Below, in pieces: positions 1 through 11,189 of a stretch of DNA of 64,000 nucleotides. Source of the DNA: Heloderma charlesbogerti (taxonomy: Eukaryota; Chordata; Lepidosauria; Squamata; Helodermatidae); assembly GCA_026122225.1 (NCBI GenBank), contig JANEZZ010000467.1, positions 62,001 to 126,000 of the forward strand, read 5' to 3'. Below the pieces are notes generated by a model. That model saw only the letters and a list, made by a program, of their open reading frames with translations, had not been told where the DNA came from and did not search any database. Every line of letters begins with the position of its first letter. Position 1 is the stretch's first letter. A program made the translations under genes and the position numbers.

Positions 1-829
1 TGGAATTAAGATTGCCGGGAGAATTATCAACAACCTCCGATATGCAGACGATACCACCCTAATGGCAGAAAGCGAAGAGGATCTCAAGAGCCTCTTGTTG
101 AGGGTGAAAGAGGAGAGTGCAAAAGCTGGTTTGAAACTCAACATTAAAAAAACTAAGATCATGTCATCTGGCCCTATCACTTCCTGGCATATAGAAGGGG
201 AAGAAATGGAAGCAGTGACAGATTTTACTTTCTTGGGCTCCAAGATCACCGCAGACGGTGACTGTAGCCATGAAATTAAAAGACGCTTGCTCCTTGGGAG
301 GAAAGCTATGGCAAACCTAGACAGCATAGTAAGAAGCAGAGACATCACCTTGCCGACAAAGGTCCGTCTAATCAAAGCTATGGTTTTCCCAGTAGTAATG
401 TATGGCTGTGAGAGCTGGACTATAAGGAAGGCTGAGCGCCGAAGAATTGATGCTTTCGAACTGTGGTGCTGGAGAAGACTCTTACGAGTCCCCTGGACTG
501 CAAGGAGGTCCAATCAGTCCATCCTAAAGGAAATCAACCCTGACTGCTCATTGGAAGGACAGATACTGAAGCTGAAGCTCCAATATTTTGGCCACCTAAT
601 GCAAAGAGAAAACTCCCTGGAAAAGACCCTGATGCTGGGAAAGACTGAAGGCAAAAGGAGAAGGGGACGGCAGAGGATGAGATGGCTAGATAGCATCACG
701 GATGCAATGAATATGAACTTGAGCACGCTCCGGGAGAGAGCGCAGGACAGGAAGGCCTGGTGTGCTATGGTCCATGGGGTCACGAAGAGTCGGACACGAC
801 TGAATGACTGAACAACAACAACAATTGTT
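1..829 (+). mobile_element. BovB (RTE clade) LINE, 3' part, cut by the window edge
   Basis: This is the 3' portion of a BovB/RTE non-LTR retrotransposon, which continues leftward beyond the window. It carries the end of the reverse-transcriptase ORF and the family's short 3' tail, ending in a few ACA repeats near 815-826 instead of a long poly(A). The same sequence occurs at 34583-35400 and 43160-43975. By eye, only about 6-7 differences separate it from the 34.6-kb copy over the first 500 bases, so these are young copies. BovB is abundant in squamates and ruminants. Confidence 0.93.
2..811 (+). pseudogene. BovB reverse transcriptase, C-terminal part
   Basis: This open frame enters from the left edge and runs uninterrupted to the stop at 811. 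It covers the reverse-transcriptase palm from the YADD catalytic box (codons near 40-51) through the thumb and the C-terminal region typical of RTE elements. It shows the CESWTIRKAERRRIDAFELW stretch and ends in KSRTRLND. The family reaction is target-primed reverse transcription of the element RNA. No frameshift is visible in this part, unlike the other two long copies in the window. Whether the 5' part (endonuclease) is intact cannot be seen. The first internal Met is at 62, but it is not a true start. Confidence 0.9.
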
Positions 830-830
830 A

Positions 831-960
831 TATTGTGGTTTTAATGTTCTATATATTTTAAATTGTTTTATTGTATGCTGTTTGGTTTTAATTTTTGTGA
901 ACTGCCCAGAGCACTTCGTCTATTGGGCAGTATAGAAATGAAATAAATAAAATAAATAAA
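831..960 (+). repeat. L2-type LINE 3' tail
   Basis: This short piece consists of a T-rich run, then the phrase GAACTGCCCAGAG, TATTGGGCAGTATAG and an (AAATA)n end. The same module recurs at 3832-3880, 18284-18350 and, reversed, at 56785, 60780 and 62190. Where a coding body is attached (4175-5290) it is L2-like, so I read it as an L2 3' end. It abuts the BovB tail. Confidence 0.75.
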
Positions 961-1344
961 ATTAAAATAAACTGTTGCCGAGGTGAAGTGATGAGACCAT
1001 GGCACCCAGAAGAACGAGGAAAAAAAATTGCGCCCAATAAGTGGCCGAGAAGATCATTGTCAGGTGGCACAATAGATGGCATAACCACAACATACTTCAT
1101 TTTGCTTTGAGAGGATGCTGATATGAATTGTGTTGACATGACTTGCATGATAATCATCAATTACACTTGATTCTGGTTAATTCTGGCCATCTGGGAAGGG
1201 CACAGAGGTTCTCACGTCTACCTATGGGCTCAGCTTCAAAATGATGTAAACGTCTGGTCCCATCTCTGATCACTATTAGGAGGGATCCACTCACTCTCCT
1301 TAGTAGCTTTTTCCCTTTTCCCTCTTTTTCATGGTAGAGAGACT
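961..1344. other. No gene seen
   Basis: This is ordinary AT-balanced sequence with only short open frames, which carry no recognisable domain. I see nothing that supports a gene or a named repeat here. Confidence 0.5.
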
Positions 1345-1690
1345 CAGACCTGGTTTGCACATAATGACAACCCATGGGTTGTCGTGCACAAACAGGGATG
1401 AGTGGGTGTGCTGCCTCCCATGTGCCTGCCGCTTCTACTTTTACTCAGCAACCCATGATTGGCTCCTTTGTAGTTTGCTGACCATGATGTCTGAACCCAG
1501 ACAGCTGGGTTGGTTAGGGGCTAAACAACCAGTGGTTAATCCATGGTTTGTTGTTGGGCTAACTGCTGGGTTGTTTAGCCCCTGAACAACCCAGTGGTCC
1601 AGGTTCAGACATCACACTCATCCCTGACAGCCCATGGGTTGTTTAACACATGTGCTGTCATTACATGCAAACAGCCACTCAGTCTCATTG
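1345..1690. mobile_element. Non-autonomous DNA element with imperfect terminal inverted repeats
   Basis: The left part (CTGGTTTGCACATAATGACA, followed by CCCATGGGTTGT and GGGATGAGTG) returns as its reverse complement on the right, near 1600-1680. The interior repeats AACAACCCAGTGGT-like words. It encodes nothing. Similar motifs occur at 13797-13850 and 37050-37215, so it belongs to a small dispersed family. I could not find a clean target duplication. Confidence 0.55.
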
Positions 1691-2344
1691 GACTTCCTCT
1701 TGTTTTCTCTTCTTTTCCCATTCTTGCTTGAACATGGAGGAATCCCTGAACCTGCTGCCCTACTACACTGGATTGTTAGCTATCAAGTTGTCTTGAAACT
1801 TAATGCTAAAACAATGTGCAGCTAGAACAGCTAAGAAACGTAGAATGCTTTGAACTAGATGAGCTGGAGGAAGTATTAGGAGGATGCAATGTAAGGCTTA
1901 AAATGTATATATAATTGCTTTATTAGCAGTGGCTTTGCCATTTTTTCCAATTCAAATTGCTGTTCTTTTATCCAATTGTCATTATTCTTAATTTTCCTTT
2001 TATTCAAAATGCACCATCTTGATTATTATTGTTCTTCATTTAATTACATTGCATTGCCTTGTTGATTACACTGACCTGCTTGGATGGATTTTCCCTTATA
2101 TTCTTGTGTAGCCATTTGGGCCTATAATATTAATTCTCTCTTGTTGCTGGTTTGAGCACTGCATATTAATAAATTACTTAATTCATTGCAATCTTAAGTT
2201 TGTAGTCTTTGTCCCTTGTTATCCTAACCTACTGGGTGTCTATATTCAAACCCTAATTTACACTGTAGTCTATCTGCTATATTTTAAAAATGTGATACAT
2301 TAGTGAGAGAAGGGCAGAAAGATAGCAGTAACACTAGAAATGGA
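1691..2344. other. AT-rich stretch without a recognised feature
   Basis: There are many stops in all frames and no inverted repeat or known repeat motif that I can support. It may be old decayed repeat or plain intergenic DNA. Confidence 0.4.
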
Positions 2345-2812
2345 AAATGGAGAGAGCAATCCTACATCCCTTAGACAGCATCTGAGGGAGATAGGATTTT
2401 TCACTTTCCCAGCTCTGAGCTCAGAGACAGCGCTACGAGGTCGTAGCCGGGAAACGGTGCTCCCCTGCCCCCTCCCCCTTGTAGCCAGGGCAGAGAGAAC
2501 TGCAGCGACTGCCCCTCTGTGCCTGTCCGTGCTCGTAACATGGAGCATGGACAGGGCGAAAAGGGGGGGGTTCCCGGGGGCAGAAAGGGGAGGAGATCAC
2601 GGAAGCTGATTTAGACAGCTTCCTATGTGGTCTCCAGCCCTGTTCCCACCCCCTCCCTGAAACCGCACTTAGATACCCAAAATCTGGCATCTAAGGCAAA
2701 CAGCAGGGCAGCTGGACCATGGAAGGAATCCTCTCCTCCGTGCTTCAGCCACCCTGCATTGGATAGGTGGTCACCTCCAACTTCAGATCTCAACAGGATT
2801 GTGCCTTAAATT
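2345..2812. mobile_element. Non-autonomous DNA element, 'GCAATCCTA' family
   Basis: It opens with AGAGCAATCCTAC and closes with CAGGATTGTGCCTTA, giving short terminal inverted repeats. The interior is GC-richer than its surroundings and has no coding content. Related copies lie at 11257-11880, 12535-12965 and, partly, 9770-9842 and 45240-45478, sharing the words GACAG, CTCAGAG and TCTAGATAGG-like ends. It is probably a MITE-like family. The superfamily is uncertain because no target duplication is clear. Confidence 0.5.
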
Positions 2813-2871
2813 TTGTGAGAATTTCCTGGTTGGCTACAAAATCAAACATTGCTTCCACACTTCAAACTTTC

Positions 2872-3092
2872 TTATAAGTACATAGGAAGAGACCTGCTGG
2901 GTCAGACCAAGGGTCCATCTAGTCCAGCATTCTGTTCACACAGCAGCCAAGCAGCTGCCCATGGGAAACCCACAAGCAGGACATGAGCGCAACAGCTTCC
3001 TCCTGCCCATGCTCCCCAGCAACTGGTGTACAGAGGCATACCGCCTCAGGTACTGCAGGTAGCACAGAGCCCTCAAGCCTAGTAGCCATTTG
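2872..3092 (-). repeat. CR1 LINE 3' end, reversed
   Basis: Read on the minus strand, this matches the same tail seen at 16500-16625 and 62580-62735. It includes the words GAACAGAATGCTGGACTAGA and 'TGGTCTGACC', which end CR1-type LINEs in reptiles. It is non-coding and 5'-truncated. Confidence 0.7.
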
Positions 3093-3719
3093 AAGCACAG
3101 GGTTAGTGGGTTCTGTTATTCAGAAGTCAAATGTATTGATGAACTGAAATTACAGTCAAAAACTCTCCCCCCACCCCCTGCTGATCACCGCGGGCAGAAT
3201 CCAACGGGGCACGTACACCCCTGCAGATGCCCTTCCACTGGGCCGATTCCCTTCTGCAAGTGGTGGGTTCCACCCATTCCATTGCGCAAGGGGACTCACG
3301 GCTTGCACACGGGAAATCTAGCACTTCCTAGAGGAAGCCCCCGAACAAGCAGAAGCGCTCGTTCCTGGAAGGGGGCAGGTTGGCAGGGCTTGTTTATGTG
3401 AGCTCCGCCAACTTGCTTCCTTCCAGAAATGAGTGTTTCCGTTCTGCCCTGTATTTGTGGATCATTTCAAAATTGTGCAGACCTCTACAACAGTGCTGAT
3501 TTCATCCGTTTTCACTGGGGCAGCTCCATCTCTAGGCACTCCTGATTGCTCAGGCTATCTAGCATCGTGGCACTATTATGAATGGGAACCTTTGGCTTAT
3601 TTGCTGGGTTGGGATGTTAAGCGTTCAATTGCGTTTACACAGAGAGCTTCAGCAATTGCAAAATGAAATGAATTGGCTGATTTGGGCTGGTGGGCTGGCG
3701 CTCTTAGACTTGGGAGTAT
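3093..3719. other. No gene seen
   Basis: This is mixed GC sequence with short chance frames (for example 3090-3401 and 3433-3666) that have no domain. No repeat match inside the window was found. Confidence 0.4.
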
Positions 3720-3831
3720 TTGTTTGTTTATTTATTTATGTCATTTGTATGATGTCCCATAACGTAAAGTTCTCAGGGTGGCTCACAATAAACAAACATA
3801 ACAATAATTTAAATACAACACAGAAATGTGT

Positions 3832-3882
3832 TGTGAACCGCCCAGAGAGCTTCGGCTATTGGACGGTATAGAAATGAAATAA
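3832..3882 (+). repeat. L2-type LINE 3' tail
   Basis: A short copy of the tail module (GAACCGCCCAGAGAGCTTCG, TATTGGACGGTATAG, AAATAAATAA). Reversed tail-like sequence also lies just before it (3720-3800) and after it (3955-4170), so several small truncated insertions are stacked here. Confidence 0.65.
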
Positions 3883-4174
3883 ATAAGAACATAAAGCCAT
3901 ACAATCAAAAGGAACAAAACTACGACAATGAAACAAAGCTTGTAGCGCCCCCATTATTTATTTATTTAATAATTGCTATACTGCTGACCATATCTAAAAA
4001 TATCTCTAAGCAGTTCACAAGAAAATAAAATACATTAAAATACATTATGATATACATTCAAAATACAATTCAAATACATAAGAATTGCTAAAACATTTAC
4101 ATAAAACATTAATAAAAACATTAACTCCAATTAAAACAAATAGAACACCATAATTACAAACAAACAGTCTGGGC

Positions 4175-5290
4175 AGCAAGTTCCACAGGGCTCTATTTTA
4201 TCCCCCATGCTGTTCAACATCTACATGAAACCGCTGGGGGAGGTTATCCGGAGGTGTGGGCTGAGGTGCCATCAATATGCGGATGACACCCAGCTCTACC
4301 TCTCTTTCTCATCAAACCCAGGTGAGGCAGTGGCTGTTCTGAATCAGTGCCTGGGCACAGTAATGGACTGGATGAGGGCCAATAAACTGAAACTCAATCC
4401 AGACAAGATGGAGGTACTGTTAGTGGGTAGTTGGTCTGTCTGGAGAGGTGATGTTCAACCTGTTCTGGAGGGGGTTGCACTCCCCCTAAAGGATCAGGTT
4501 CGTAGTTTGGGGTTGCTCCTCGATCCAGAGCTGTCACTTGAGGCACAGGTGGACTCAGTGGCATGGAGCACCTTTTATCAGCTTAGGCTGATAAAACTAC
4601 ACCCTTACCTGGACAGAGATAGCTGAGATACAGTTAACCATGCTCTGATAGCCTCTCGGCTGGATTATTGCAATGCATTATATGTGGGGCTGCCTTTGAA
4701 AGTGGTCTGGAAACTTCAGCTGGTCCAAAACAGGGCAGTGAGATTGTTAACAGGGCCTGGCCAATGGCATCGTATTAGTCCAGTACTTTTCCAGCTGCAC
4801 TGGCTGCCAGTCCGTGTCTGGGCCCGATTCAAAGTGCTGGTGTTAACATTCAAAGCCCTAATATGGCTTGGAGCCAGGTTACCTGAAGGATCGTCTCCTC
4901 CCATACGTACCTGCCCAGACCCTAAGATCATCCTCTGGGGTCCTTCTCCAGGACCCCCTGCCCAAGGAAGTGAGGTGGGTGGCTACCAGGAAGAGGCCTT
5001 TTTCTGCTGTGGCACCCCGATTGTGGACTGAGCTCCCGAGAGAGGGTCACCTGGTGCCTATGTTGTACTCTTTCTGGCACCAGGTGAAGATCTTTTTATT
5101 TTCCCAGGAATTTTTGCATTTTAACATTCTAGTCTTTTAGCTCTGTTGTTTTAAATGTATTACTCTATTTTAAATCCCTGCATTGCTTCTAGGCTTTATG
5201 CTGGTTGTACTTTTATAATGTAATTTTAATGTTTGTATATTCTATATTGTTTTTATGCTGTACCGTGATTTTAATTTTTGTGAACTGCCC
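4175..5290 (+). mobile_element. L2-type LINE, 5'-truncated 3' part
   Basis: A truncated non-LTR retrotransposon that starts inside the reverse transcriptase (a PQGS-like segment at about 4178) and runs through the C-terminal coding region to a T-rich 3' UTR and the start of the tail module near 5280. The tail is interrupted or ended by the hAT MITE at 5309. Two more L2 pieces of the same type are on the minus strand at 17105-18122 and 60775-61450. Confidence 0.85.
4178..5128 (+). pseudogene. L2 LINE reverse transcriptase, broken
   Basis: The first segment (to 4626) holds the catalytic HQYADDTQLYLSF box about 28 codons in, followed by the NKLKLNPDK motif of CR1/L2-type reverse transcriptases. 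A stop at 4624-4626 breaks the frame. The next piece (4684-4930) has [12 protein letters not shown] and HWLPV, the conserved C-terminal motifs of this clade. The frame then shifts again near 4870, and a third segment runs to about 5140. The catalytic aspartates survive, but the reading frame is destroyed and the N-terminal endonuclease is absent. Confidence 0.85.
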
Positions 5291-5300
5291 TTATCAGCAT

Positions 5301-5535
5301 CATCAGACCAGTGGAGGCTGGTGGCTCCGATTTCAGTGGAGCTGTGCATCCATTCTGGGTTTCAGTCAGAACCAGCCAGAACTCTAGAGGAGCTATCCAA
5401 GGTGCTAGACCCATTTTGGGCTAGGGTTCAGCACTTTAGATAGCTCTGTTACAGTTCTAGCTGGTTGTGACTGAAACCCAGAATGGATGCACAGCTCCAC
5501 AGAAATTAGAGCCACCAGCTTCCACTGCATCGGAC
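5301..5535. mobile_element. Palindromic hAT MITE with 8-bp target duplication
   Basis: The element itself is 5309-5527. It starts CAGTGGAGGCTGGTGG and ends CCACCAGCTTCCACTG. Its two halves are near-perfect reverse complements over about 100 bp, with a small loop near 5410-5430. The flanks are CATCAGAC (5301-5308) and CATCGGAC (5528-5535), an 8-bp duplication with one mismatch, as expected for hAT. No coding capacity. Confidence 0.88.
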
Positions 5536-5785
5536 AACTCCCCCTCAAATTAGGAGGGTTAGAAAATCCATATAAAATTACATTTCATACCAGTAACATG
5601 ATTTCAGACATATAAAACATAACAAAAGGAAACTGGTATTAGGAAATAATATAAGGAAACTGGTATTAGAGATTGCGGTTAGGATTAAGGAGGCAGGAGG
5701 GTGGCTGGAGGAGGAGTGACTAGGAGGGGGAGGGGCCTACACCAACCGCCAATCAAAACATTCCCATTTGACATTGGGAATTTGC
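5536..5785. other. No gene; short direct repeat
   Basis: A phrase AGGAAACTGGTATTAG occurs twice (about 5627 and 5655). Nothing else is supported. Confidence 0.4.
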
Positions 5786-6168
5786 TTTGTTGTTGTTGTT
5801 CAGTCATTAAGTCGTGTCCGACTCTTCATGACCCCATGGACCATAGCACGCCAGGCCTTCCTGTCCTGCGCTCTCTTCCGGAGCGTGCTCAAGTCCATAT
5901 TCATTGCATCGGTGATGCTATCTAGCCATCTCATCCTCTGCCGTCCCCTTCTCCTTTGCCTTCAGTCTTTCCCAGCATCAGGGTCTTTTCCAGAGAGTTT
6001 TCTCTCCGCATTAGGTGGCCAAAATATTTGAGCTTCAGCTTCAGTATCTGTCCTTCCAATGAGCAGTCAGGGTTGATTTCCTTTAGGATGGACTGATTTG
6101 ACCTCCTTGCAGTCCAGGGGACTCGTAAGAGTCTTCTCCAGCACCACAGTTCAAAAGCATCAATTCTT
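5786..6168 (-). mobile_element. BovB LINE 3' fragment, reversed
   Basis: On the minus strand this is the last approximately 380 bp of BovB, from the IDAFELWCWRR region to the ACA-repeat tail (TTGTTGTTGTT at 5787). It is 5'-truncated. It differs from the three plus-strand copies at several sites. Confidence 0.9.
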
Positions 6169-7095
6169 AGCTTCACTGAGTTACGCAAGCCACTTCGCCA
6201 CAATAAGGCAGTGATCCATGAAGGGGGGGGGGGATTTGCTATAGACTTATTAATACTTGATGCTTGGAGCAGACAGGTTTTTTTAAAAAACAGGGCTGTG
6301 CACGGACCCCACAACCTGCTTCGGAGGCCAATTTGGAACTTTCAAGTTGGCCCCGATCCACTTCCGACCAATTTGGACCCAACCCAACCCGCTTTGGACT
6401 GGACCCAAAGCAAGGTTCGGACATCTGAGTTATTTGGATGTTACATTTTCCCATTGACTTGCATTGGTAAACAGAAACGGCCAAAACCTTTTTAGTTATT
6501 AAGATGAATACATGAAATTTGGAGACCTGGCAGCCCCTATGGAGGTGACTGAACCTGCCAAATCTCAGACAGTTTGGTCCAGCAGTTTTCATGCTAGCCA
6601 TGCATAAGTTTTCATTTTCTTTGAAAATAAAACAAGAGGTAAAAAAAACCTGTCAGCCGTACAGGGGATTAGAGATCCTAATCAGAAGGTGTTTAAGGTG
6701 ACTATTAGGAGGTCCCTCTCCCTAATCTCTGGTGTAGGTTTTCTTGAAGCGCAAAAGTCTGCCCTGAATCCGCCACTGACCCAAGTATCTCATTAAGGGA
6801 AGAAAGAAAATTAAACATCCCTTTGGCTCTTTCTATACCAGCTCTATGGGTGGTTTACAGAGATACATGTTTCTCATGCATCCCCTTGGATTTCCAGGAG
6901 CTGCTTTTGAAATCAATAACAAAACCATCAGAGTCTGGTGTAATATTTGCTAATTTCTTGCATCCAGTTTGGAAATGGTCCTGCATAAATAAAACACCCT
7001 GTGCAACTAAGGAGGCTGGATAGGGTGGCAACTTATGATTCTCCAAAAAGGAAGTAACCCAACACCAAAAAAAGAGAGGAGAAAAACATGAGCAT
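6169..7095. other. No gene; possible hAT end at 6763-6778
   Basis: The run GAATCCGCCACTG ending at 6778 resembles the terminal repeat of hAT MITEs (reverse complement CAGTGGCGGATTC), but I could not find its partner. A G-run lies at 6223-6232. Otherwise nothing is supported. Confidence 0.35.
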
Positions 7096-7707
7096 ATGCT
7101 AATTTGTATTTCTAGGCGCAAAGATTACTGCAGACGCTGACTGCAGCCAGGAAATCAGAAGACGTTTACTTCTTGGGAGGACAGCAATGACAAATCTTGA
7201 TAAAATAGTGAAGAGCAGAGACATCACACTGACAACAAAGGTCCGCATAGTTAAAGTAATGGTATTCCCCGTAGTAACCTACGGCTGCGAGAGTTGGACC
7301 ATAAGGAAGGCTGAGCGAAGGAAGATAGATGCTTTTGAACTGTGGTGCTGGAGGAAAATTCTGAGAGTGCCTTGGACTGCAAGAAGATCAAACTAGTCCA
7401 TACTCCAGGAAATAAAGCCAGACTGCTCCCTTGAGGGAATGATATTAAAGGCAAAACTGAAGTACTTTGGCCACATCATGAGAAGACAGGATACCCTGGA
7501 GAAGATGCTGATGCTAGGGAAAGTGGAAGGCAAAAGGAAGAGGGGCTGACCAAGGGCAAGGTGGATGGATGATATTCTGGAGGTGACGGACTCGACCTTG
7601 GGGGAGCTGGGGGTGGTGACGGCTGACAGGAAGCTCTGGCGTGGGCTGGTCCGTGAAGTCACGAAAAGTCGGAAGCGACTGAACGAAAAAACAACAAATG
7701 CTAATTT
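7096..7707 (+). mobile_element. RTE LINE fragment (non-BovB subfamily) with 10-bp target duplication
   Basis: The element is 7106-7697, flanked by ATGCTAATTT at 7096-7105 and again at 7698-7707. It is 5'-truncated and ends in a short ACA-type tail. Its 3' end is almost identical to that of the deleted RTE at 53920-54055, and it is clearly related to BovB but distinct in sequence. Confidence 0.9.
7110..7690 (+). pseudogene. RTE reverse transcriptase C-terminus, broken
   Basis: The frame resembles BovB (YGCESWTIRKAERRKIDAFEL near 7280-7340) but stops at 7394-7396 (TAG). It continues only with further stops (TGA at about 7547) to the KSRKRLN end. Only the C-terminal region beyond the catalytic palm is present, so there is no activity. 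It is a relic of an RTE lineage parallel to BovB. Confidence 0.85.
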
Positions 7708-8660
7708 ATAGTTGTACATGCAAGTTCAGAAACAATCACTATTTTAAAGAAAAATACAGAACATCTCACTATAGTGGTTAAGACTGTGACCGGGTGCTCA
7801 GTCTTCTGTCCAGGTGCTTGCTGTTGATGGGCCACTTCAAGGGACCCGCCCTCCTTTCTCTTCTGATGGTTCTTAACCTTTAAACCACACTTAAACTGGA
7901 CAACCTTTCAATCAGAGGTTACCTTCAAAGTAGAGGACTGTCCTCTGACAGTCTTTCAAATACAGGACTGTCTTCTGTAAGGTAGGACATGTGGCTACCC
8001 TAGGGTAGGGGCTGGTATGTATATCAGGTAAAGGGATCTACCTGTTTGATGCTTGCTAGAATCTCCTTCAGTACTAAAGCCAGGACTGGGCTCTTTATCT
8101 GTAAAGCCATGTTGATATGGGGCTTGCAAGAAAGTGTCAACGTTTTTCCTGTCAGATCCTGCTAGTAATGAAGCTAATCAATGGACAGGGGTGCTGTCAC
8201 CTAGAATTTCTTGCAGCTGTTGCTCCTATTTCTGCTGCTGTTGCCTCCTTTGGTTTCTGGGCGTGTGAATGTGGAAGAAGGAAGAGATCAGATATGTGGG
8301 TGTCCAAATAATTATTAAGGATATGCAATGGGTGCTTCCAGATGAGGCTTTTATCATGGAATCACCCTGTCTCATTCATGGAATGATGTAGAGGTCCAGA
8401 CATCATCTTCATCTTCCATTAGTAAGCCTCCTATGTTTTCCCACCTCTTCTTCCATCCTTTTTCTTAACATAGAAAATCCTTGAAGGAGGGAAAGACAGA
8501 ATTGCTCCACAATTTCTTTTGATTGGTGACACTAAGATCCATCTGTCAGCAAGCACATCACCTATCTAATTCCAGCAATGATACCCACGAAGAGGGACTA
8601 TTGTGCAGTACACCTCCAATGTTGATCCCCTTGCTGACATTAAGCCACAAGTCAGCCTCC
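7708..8660. other. No gene seen
   Basis: Short frames only (for example 8117-8311) and no domain. No repeat partner was found inside the window. Confidence 0.4.
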
Positions 8661-8665
8661 CCCAA

Positions 8666-8752
8666 ATACCTCCAGAGGTGTTGTACTACAAATCCCATCA
8701 TGGCATGACATTTGTGGATCATGGGAGTTGTAATCTAGCACATCTGGAGGTT
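8666..8752. mobile_element. Small palindromic MITE
   Basis: CCTCCAGAGGTGTTGTACTA at the left pairs with the reverse complement near 8725-8751 (TAATCTAGCACATCTGGAGG), with an inner pair ACAAATCCCATCATG / CATGGGAGTTGT. It is about 85 bp, foldback and non-coding. Confidence 0.65.
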
Positions 8753-10026
8753 AGCCAGGTTGGGGCAAGGCTGGCCTAAGTGACTCCTTGTTCGTTAGAT
8801 TACCTCAGATTCTGTGAGGTGCCAGCCTTCATAGCCAGAGTCTACATTTTGAGTAACTTTCTGGAAGGCAGCAGACTCCAGACAGGTTTTGCGAAGTGAG
8901 AGGGTGCCCACTCCAGGACATCCAAATGATGTTGTACGTTTGGAGACAGAAAATAGTTTTTTTTTCCCCACACACTGGTATGACAAAGGCATTGCTGCCC
9001 ATATTGTGTACACTCATCCCACAATCATCTCTGGTAAACAGCTTTTCCACCTGTGGTAATGCTTCAAAAAGCTGCAGAGCCTGCCTGACTAAAGATGAGA
9101 GCTAGACCAAATAAATAAACCAGAATACTTATGCACTATGAGAAATGGTACCTATCTCATGCCACCTTGTGGTCTTATAAGATCATTGCACATCTCCAGC
9201 CTTCCCATACTTTACTATTAACCTCTATCTTTCAGTGTGAGCTCTTACAAATATTTCACTTTTTAGGATTGATGGAGTCCAGTACTTCTGCCTGCAGTAA
9301 ATTAAGCATGCATTTCTTCTTGGGCTGACTTGCACTTAACCAAATACGATCCTTAGCACGCACACGGGCGCGCACACACACACTGTATGAGGGCAGCTGG
9401 ATACCTTTTTTATGTATAACTTTTCTTTATTATTTTTAAAGATAAAAATAATGTATATTCTAAAGTAAGGAATGCTTATCAAAAGAGAGGAACTGCTATA
9501 CAACAAAAATTATTATAAGTAAAGCCTGTGACAGTTCTGCTGTGTTGTATAGCACACTGCTACCACTCAGAATGTGGCTCTTTGAACTCAGGCTTGTGTA
9601 AGCACAGTGGATGAGAGATCAAGGTTTTGAGCACTGTTGTTCTCGATAGACATCACAGCTGCACCAGGCCCCATAAATCCTCTGGGTGGTCCTGCAAAAC
9701 TGACCGGGGGGGGGCACCAAAGGCACTCCTTGCCCTGGGCACTATTTATCCTAGGACCAACCCTGATTGGGATGCTCGTAAACCTCCGAGTTCGGAGGCT
9801 TACAAGCATCAAGGATGGCTGTCATAGGATTGCACCCTAAGGTAGAAGTCAGAAGATTGAAATAAGACCTCAGAGGTCATATTAGCAGTTAATAATTAGG
9901 AGGTTGAGTCAACAATAAAAAACCCAAATAAATCCATAGAGATTCTGCCTAGTTTGGCCAAAATCATTCAGAACAGCCAAAGCTATTCATAGTCAGCTGT
10001 TATTTTATTCTAAAAAGGTACAACAA
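8753..10026. other. No gene; CA microsatellite and a partial repeat
   Basis: A short CA/CG run lies at 9357-9383. At 9770-9842 there is a partial copy of the 'GCAATCCTA' family end (CCTCCGAGTTCGGAGGCTTA ... ATAGGATTGCACCCTA). Nothing else is supported. Confidence 0.4.
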
Positions 10027-10510
10027 AGAGTCTTGTGGTACCTTAAAGACACAACAGATTCGGTTGTGGCCTAGATCCATTTTGTCAGATGCTATCAGAA
10101 GTATTATTCTCACTTCACAGGACATACACACTCAGAGAAAAACAACAACAGCTGTAGACAATGGGCCCCAAAGGTTATGAAATGCAAGAGGTGTTCTGAG
10201 ATATAGGTGCACTTTGTGCACCCATATCGGGGCCTTTTTGCTTAATTACAATTTCTTTTTTCTATATCTAAGTGTGGGTGTATGTATCTGCCAACTAAGG
10301 ACAACACTTCATGCATCTGATGAAGTGAACTTTAGTTCACGAGAGCTGATGCCACAACAAGGTTGCAATCCTGCACCCCAAACATGGGAGTAAACCCCCC
10401 ACTGAACTCAATGAGACTTACTTCTGACTGAGTGGACACATACAGGATTGTGCTGCTAATCTGTTAATGTTCAAGGTGCTACAAGACTCAATTGCTATTT
10501 TGGTTGCAAC
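10027..10510. repeat. Dispersed foldback repeat with a nested MITE
   Basis: The left arm (AGAGTCTTGTGGTACCTTAA near 10030) is the reverse complement of the right arm (TTCAAGGTGCTACAAGACTC near 10470-10490). Both belong to a repeat common in amniotes around the phrase 'gagctgatgccacaa'. A second element, 10374-10466, splits the right arm. It has the ends GCAATCCTGCA and ACAGGATTGTG and the inner words GGGAGTAAAC and ACTTACTTCTGA, matching copies at 46872 and 58788. Confidence 0.6.
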
Positions 10511-10734
10511 AGGTTTGTATGGCTCTTCCTCTGGAATTTGTCAATCCATGGAAGCCAAACTGTTTGAGGGTTGCGCACCCTGCCACTCATAAGGAGTAAG
10601 GAGGGAATTTAGAATGCAAGATCGCAATGATGGCCAAAAAAGAAGAAGCCAAATGTGCCTCATTTCTCAGAACACGTTTCTCAGAATGTTTCTGGAAGAT
10701 GCAAATGACTGGATATGTGACTAGGCTGTGGCAT

Positions 10735-10965
10735 TAGCTTGCTGACATCTGGTCTTGGTTGGTGTGTGACCACGTTCTTTAGTTGACTCACGCCTACTTC
10801 TCTGTACATGCTTTTGACAACGTCGAGTCTTAATCACAGTCTCACCATTAGATGGGACACATCTAATGGTATTCAGATAGTCTGAACTTTACATCTAGGC
10901 AGAAAACATCTCATCTTGACATCTCTCATCTCACTTCCATTTTTAAAAACCTAACCTCCAAGGGA
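10735..10965. repeat. Dispersed repeat, copy A
   Basis: The segment containing CTTTAGTTGACTCAC and TCTAGGCAGAAAACATCTC is repeated at 12474-12530 and 13165-13265. In the second copy the two parts are separated by another insertion. No coding content. Confidence 0.6.
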
Positions 10966-11189
10966 ATCAATTATATAGCAGTATATAACTATTCTAACAA
11001 TCTAATCTAAAGTAATTTAACATGTCTGCCCGCTACTTCTTTATGCTGGTTACCCATCATGATCTCCAGCATTCTTTACCCAAGTTGTTAAGCTTAATTT
11101 ACCTTTTCTTATTTGAATGTTAGGTCTTCTCATCTATTAGTTCATGAATGGCAACATTTACAATTCAGCCATCTTTTACTGATGACAGG

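Noticed and set aside
1..829. BovB as evidence of horizontal transfer at this locus
   Set aside because: BovB transfer between vertebrates is known in general, but nothing in one window distinguishes recent transfer from ordinary vertical activity.
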